Assembly: GCA_964386535.1 (NCBI GenBank)
Contig: CAYLRY010000073.1
Location: forward strand, 1-7,155
DNA: 7,155 bases
Direction: 5' to 3'
Source: CAYLRY01 sp964386535
GTDB lineage: Bacteria; Chloroflexota; Dehalococcoidia; Dehalococcoidales; UBA3254
Both the position numbers and the translations under genes were made by a program. How positions within the stretch are numbered: the stretch's first letter is position 1; each line of letters starts with the position of its first letter. Below are positions 5,026-7,155 of the stretch, piece by piece. The notes under the pieces were generated by a model, which saw only the letters and a program-made list of their open reading frames with translations, did no database searches and was not told the DNA's origin.

Positions 5026-5136
5026 ATGAATAATGTTAAGTTTGTTTACTATATTGAAGATACTCAACCCTTTAGTTTTTGCCAAATCGATTTTTTTATT
5101 GCCACATGGCTGCCTCACATGACAAATGCAAAATAA
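5026..5136 (+). CDS. Possible small ORF (36 aa) downstream of ubiD
   Basis: ATG at 5026 to TAA at 5134-5136, with AGAGGA (5012-5017) 8 bases upstream. The product begins MNNVKFVYYIEDTQPF and continues with IDFFIATWLP, hydrophobic and aromatic-rich but too short for a sure membrane helix. It starts 65 bases after the ubiD stop and could be co-transcribed with it, since no terminator is visible between them. No family is recognised. In AT-rich DNA an ORF of this size can arise by chance; the spacing of the ribosome-binding site is the only positive sign. Confidence 0.25.
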   Translation: MNNVKFVYYIEDTQPFSFCQIDFFIATWLPHMTNAK

Positions 5137-5157
5137 AATGTAATCATCTGCTATATT

Positions 5158-5166
5158 TGGTATAAT
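5158..5166 (+). promoter_or_regulatory. Extended -10 promoter of the plus-strand vapBC operon
   Basis: TGGTATAAT at 5158-5166 is a perfect extended -10 box, lying inside a small palindrome GTATAATAC (5160-5168). The predicted start near 5173 leaves a leader of only about 16 nt before the vapB ATG at 5189. A second palindrome, CAAATTTG (5180-5187), lies directly before that start. No good -35 is seen. One or both palindromes may be part of the operator. Confidence 0.6.
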
Positions 5167-5188
5167 ACAGTTAATATGGCAAATTTGT

Positions 5189-5443
5189 ATGATGAAGACA
5201 AAAATACAAGAAAATGGCAGATTGGTCATTCCAGCCGCTTATCGCAAAGCTCTGGGACTTAAACCGGGGGACGAAGTAAACCTGATCCTGGAAGATGGCG
5301 AGATCAGAGTGATCAGCACACGGCAGGCCATAGCGCGGGCTCAAGCTCTGGTCCGGCGTTATGTTGCACCGGAACGGAGCCTATCTGAGGAACTGCTGAA
5401 GGAACGCCGCGAAGAGTGGAATGATGTCAAAAATAGTACTTGA
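5189..5443 (+). CDS. vapB: VapB-type antitoxin, AbrB/MazE family (second module)
   Basis: An 84-aa antitoxin with the AbrB-type swapped-hairpin fold: IQENGRLVIPAAYRKALGL (about residues 6-24), GDEVNLILEDGEIRVIS, then a charged C-terminal helix RSLSEELLKERREEWNDV likely to bind the toxin. The start is ATG-ATG at 5189/5192; the second may be used. The preceding ribosome-binding site is poor, and the predicted leader is about 16 nt. The last 23 bases overlap vapC, the usual vapBC arrangement. By family knowledge it neutralises VapC and represses this promoter. Its sequence is distinct from the VapB on the other side of ubiD. Confidence 0.93.
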   Translation: MMKTKIQENGRLVIPAAYRKALGLKPGDEVNLILEDGEIRVISTRQAIARAQALVRRYVAPERSLSEELLKERREEWNDVKNST

Positions 5444-5807
5444 TGCCTCAGCGCTGCTGGCTTTAATAAACGCAGAACCAGGTACAGATGTTGTATCCGG
5501 CTGGCTTCCCGGAGCATCTATCAGTGCAGTTAATGTTTCTGAGGTTGTCGCAAAGCTTTGCGAAGCAGGAATGCCTGAGAAAACGGTCCGTCAAATGTTA
5601 GAACCGCTGGGACTGGAAATCATCCCCTTTGATGAAGAACAGGCTTATCAAGCGGGATTTCTCAGAACTATCACCAGACATGCAGGCTTCTCACTGGGCG
5701 ATAGAGCATGTTTAAGCCTGGGCAAGAAGCTTAACTTAGAAATACTTACTACCGACAGGACATGGGCAAAAATTCCAACAGGATCCTTTATCAGAGTAAT
5801 ACGCTGA
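5421..5807 (+). CDS. vapC: VapC-type PIN-domain ribonuclease toxin (second module)
   Basis: A 128-aa PIN-domain toxin. The acidic catalytic set is complete: D8 in IVLDASALLALI, E41 in VNVSEVVAKL, D94 in FSLGDRACLSL and D112 in ILTTDRTW. The LGDRACLSLGKKL block is typical of this VapC subgroup and differs from the AYADGFAAALA block of the minus-strand VapC, so the two toxins belong to different subfamilies and may cut different RNAs. The start is ATG 5421 or ATG 5424, inside the end of vapB (23-bp overlap); the second is better spaced from GAGTGGA. The gene is intact and of normal length. Confidence 0.94.
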   Translation: MMSKIVLDASALLALINAEPGTDVVSGWLPGASISAVNVSEVVAKLCEAGMPEKTVRQMLEPLGLEIIPFDEEQAYQAGFLRTITRHAGFSLGDRACLSLGKKLNLEILTTDRTWAKIPTGSFIRVIR

Positions 5808-6203
5808 AAAATCCGCTGTCCCTGAAAACCGTAAAGTAAGGGAAATGGTAAAATTAAGCCCCACTCCGGCCAATCCATCAATCTTTTCCTGATTTCACCG
5901 TCATTATTTTTTAACAGGCACAGGTTTCTTATATCAACCAGCCAGCCGGAAAGAATGAAACGCAGCAAACCCGATTTGTGAATTATTTGATACAATAGTA
6001 AATTAGTACCTTAAAATATTATTTAACAAAAAATGCCGGAATATCCTGGGATTTTTGGCGTTTTAGAATTTGGATTTTATTTCGAGTTTCGGATTTGGTT
6101 TTGCGAATTTCCGGTTAATGCGGGTCAGGATGAACAAATAATGATTGTACTGTATCCAACCGGCAATTGAGATCATCGCTTAATAAAGGAGGTTCTCAGA
6201 GGT
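5808..6203. other. Gene-free stretch between vapC and the surface-protein gene
   Basis: No gene is supported. A minus-strand open frame covering 5648-5995 starts at TTG, has no ribosome-binding site and lies half on top of vapC, so it is not accepted. 6061-6113 is a T-rich low-complexity stretch built of variants of GAATTT and GGATTT. No consensus promoter for the following gene could be located in 6114-6185, although a TTGAGA lies near 6168. Confidence 0.4.
6030..6064. terminator. Weak hairpin, possible bidirectional terminator
   Basis: AAAATGCC (6030-6037) pairs with GGCGTTTT (6057-6064) through one G-T wobble, with A-rich sequence on the left and T-rich on the right. The 19-nt loop and short GC core make it weak. 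It lies about 220 bases past vapC, so the link to that operon is loose. Confidence 0.3.
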
Positions 6204-7155
6204 ATGTGGCTAAAACGGTCAAAAAAAAATGGCGCCAGGGTGTTTTTTTTGTTCTTGAGCCTCGTTCTGGTTCTAACTTTACTGGTTACCGCACTTCCTC
6301 CTCTTGAGATCCGGGCAGCGATTACCGATGCACCCACCTCATGGTCGAATTTTACCTGGCATAATTATCTGTATAACGGGCTGCCAATATACGATCAGGA
6401 GACTTCGGCCGATGTCAGCCGCGGTTCGGCTGCCGTGCAGCCGGATGATATTGACATTGCTTCCGGAGCTGCATCAGGGGCCGTTGGCCCTGGAAATCAG
6501 CCGAGTGTGCTGTTCGCCTACTACGACGGCGGCACCCCGGGGGACGCAGCCTATCAGGATGATTATTACGGCTTCAGATTACGCCTGGCTGCGGACCCTC
6601 AACACGGCCCCAGCGGAGGATATTCCTCCTACCATTGGGATGTTCTTCTGGATATAGATGGAGATAACTGGAAGGAATTCGTGATTGACCTCAGCGGGGA
6701 CTTCTCCGGCAGCAAACCGGACAGGCTGTATGTTTTCTATAACAATGACAATGTGCAGACCTATGTACCGACCAGCGACTGGATTACCGAGTTCTATGCG
6801 GCCGGCAGCACGGCTACAGGCGATGCTCAGACTTATAATCACACCCGCGTGGTACCAGCCACCGGCGGCCTTGATCCCACCCAGGTATGGCTCGATTTCC
6901 AGATTCCCATGACTGCTTTAAAGAATAAAGCAGGCGAACAGCAGGTATGGCCAGGCACCCCTGTCAGGCTTTTTTACAGCACCTCTGCCTCCAATACCAA
7001 CCCTGTCCAGAAAGACTGGATGGTGACGCCGTTCTCCTTCGGAGATGTGGTGCGTCCAGATGTCCGGGCAACTAAAACATATACGCTTTTCAATGATGCG
7101 GACGGCAACGGTGTTCCCAGTCCTGGGGACGTATTAAGGTACACCATAGAGATCA
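6204..7155 (+). CDS. Secreted surface protein with DUF11-like repeat, partial at right edge
   Basis: This is an open frame from ATG 6204 to the window end, with 317 codons visible and no stop. AAAGGAGGT (6185-6193) lies 10 bases upstream, and AGAGGT abuts the ATG. The N-terminus is a signal peptide: MWLKRSKKNGAR, a hydrophobic core VFFLFLSLVLVLTLLVTAL (13-31), and a likely cleavage after IRAA (near residue 39). Residues about 40-285 form an acidic, aromatic-rich, beta-type domain with DIDGDNWKEF (150-159), which resembles a calcium loop. From about 286 the sequence ATKTYTLFNDADGNG, then PSPGDVLRYTIEI, is the opening of a DUF11-type repeat, found in large exported wall or S-layer-associated proteins. 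More repeats and an anchor are expected beyond the window. A9 (6221-6229) and T8 (6243-6250) tracts lie within the signal-peptide codons. The role (adhesion, cell envelope) is inferred. Confidence 0.88.
   Translation, partial: MWLKRSKKNGARVFFLFLSLVLVLTLLVTALPPLEIRAAITDAPTSWSNFTWHNYLYNGLPIYDQETSADVSRGSAAVQPDDIDIASGAASGAVGPGNQPSVLFAYYDGGTPGDAAYQDDYYGFRLRLAADPQHGPSGGYSSYHWDVLLDIDGDNWKEFVIDLSGDFSGSKPDRLYVFYNNDNVQTYVPTSDWITEFYAAGSTATGDAQTYNHTRVVPATGGLDPTQVWLDFQIPMTALKNKAGEQQVWPGTPVRLFYSTSASNTNPVQKDWMVTPFSFGDVVRPDVRATKTYTLFNDADGNGVPSPGDVLRYTIEI
6221..6250 (+). repeat. Paired homopolymer tracts A9 and T8 in a coding start
   Basis: A9 at 6221-6229 and T8 at 6243-6250 lie within codons 6-16 of the surface-protein gene, separated by 13 bases that contain the palindrome TGGCGCCA (6230-6237). 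Loss or gain of one base in either tract would shift the frame within the first 20 codons. The two tracts are also complementary and could form an A-T stem in DNA or mRNA. Confidence 0.75.

Noticed and set aside
5648..5995. Minus-strand 115-aa open frame
   Set aside because: TTG start, no ribosome-binding site, half of it antisense to vapC; the rest shows no recognisable domain.
1..7155. CRISPR arrays, tRNA or rRNA genes, insertion sequences
   Set aside because: No spaced repeat array, cloverleaf with tRNA consensus, rRNA segment, transposase or paired terminal repeats was found by reading both strands.

Overview
The window reads as chromosomal DNA from an anaerobic Firmicute, most likely Peptococcaceae/Desulfotomaculia-like. 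This is inferred from strong AAGGAG/GGAGG ribosome-binding sites, TATAAT-type sigma-A promoters, a stand-alone UbiD-family decarboxylase of the kind common in anaerobes that use aromatic compounds, and a DUF11-type surface protein. A run of exactly 100 N (1648-1747) marks this as a draft assembly. Species-level assignment is not possible from sequence alone.

Layout. 1-180: AT-rich end with a short direct repeat. 181-822: a minus-strand higBA toxin-antitoxin operon with a well-formed promoter and a double palindromic operator; its geometry predicts that the toxin mRNA begins at its GTG start codon. 930-1295: a probable structured RNA of about 195 nt ending in a textbook intrinsic terminator, followed by a 41-codon ORF with a strong ribosome-binding site. 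1490-2086: a metallo-beta-lactamase-fold hydrolase broken by the assembly gap. 2087-2504: no gene, but several inverted repeats, a TTGACA box, and two hairpins each followed by T5. 2505-3200: a minus-strand vapBC operon with an 8-bp palindrome in its promoter region. 3457-4960: an extended -10 promoter and the UbiD-family decarboxylase. 5026-5136: a possible 36-aa ORF. 5158-5807: a second, plus-strand vapBC operon. 5808-6203: no gene. 6204 to the right edge: a secreted surface protein, open to the end of the window.

How it fits together. Three toxin-antitoxin modules occupy about 2 kb of a 7 kb window, and two vapBC modules of opposite orientation flank the decarboxylase. Each module is self-contained: its own promoter, a palindrome near it, and overlapping or nearly abutting toxin and antitoxin genes. 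UbiD enzymes need prenylated FMN made by a UbiX partner, and no ubiX is present here, so the decarboxylase must depend on a distant gene. No functional link between the decarboxylase, the hydrolase and the surface protein can be shown from sequence.

The strongest candidates for something new are the unassigned RNA at about 943-1137 with its small downstream ORF, the predicted leaderless higB transcript, and paired A9/T8 homopolymer tracts in the signal-peptide coding region of the surface protein, which could allow switching by slippage.
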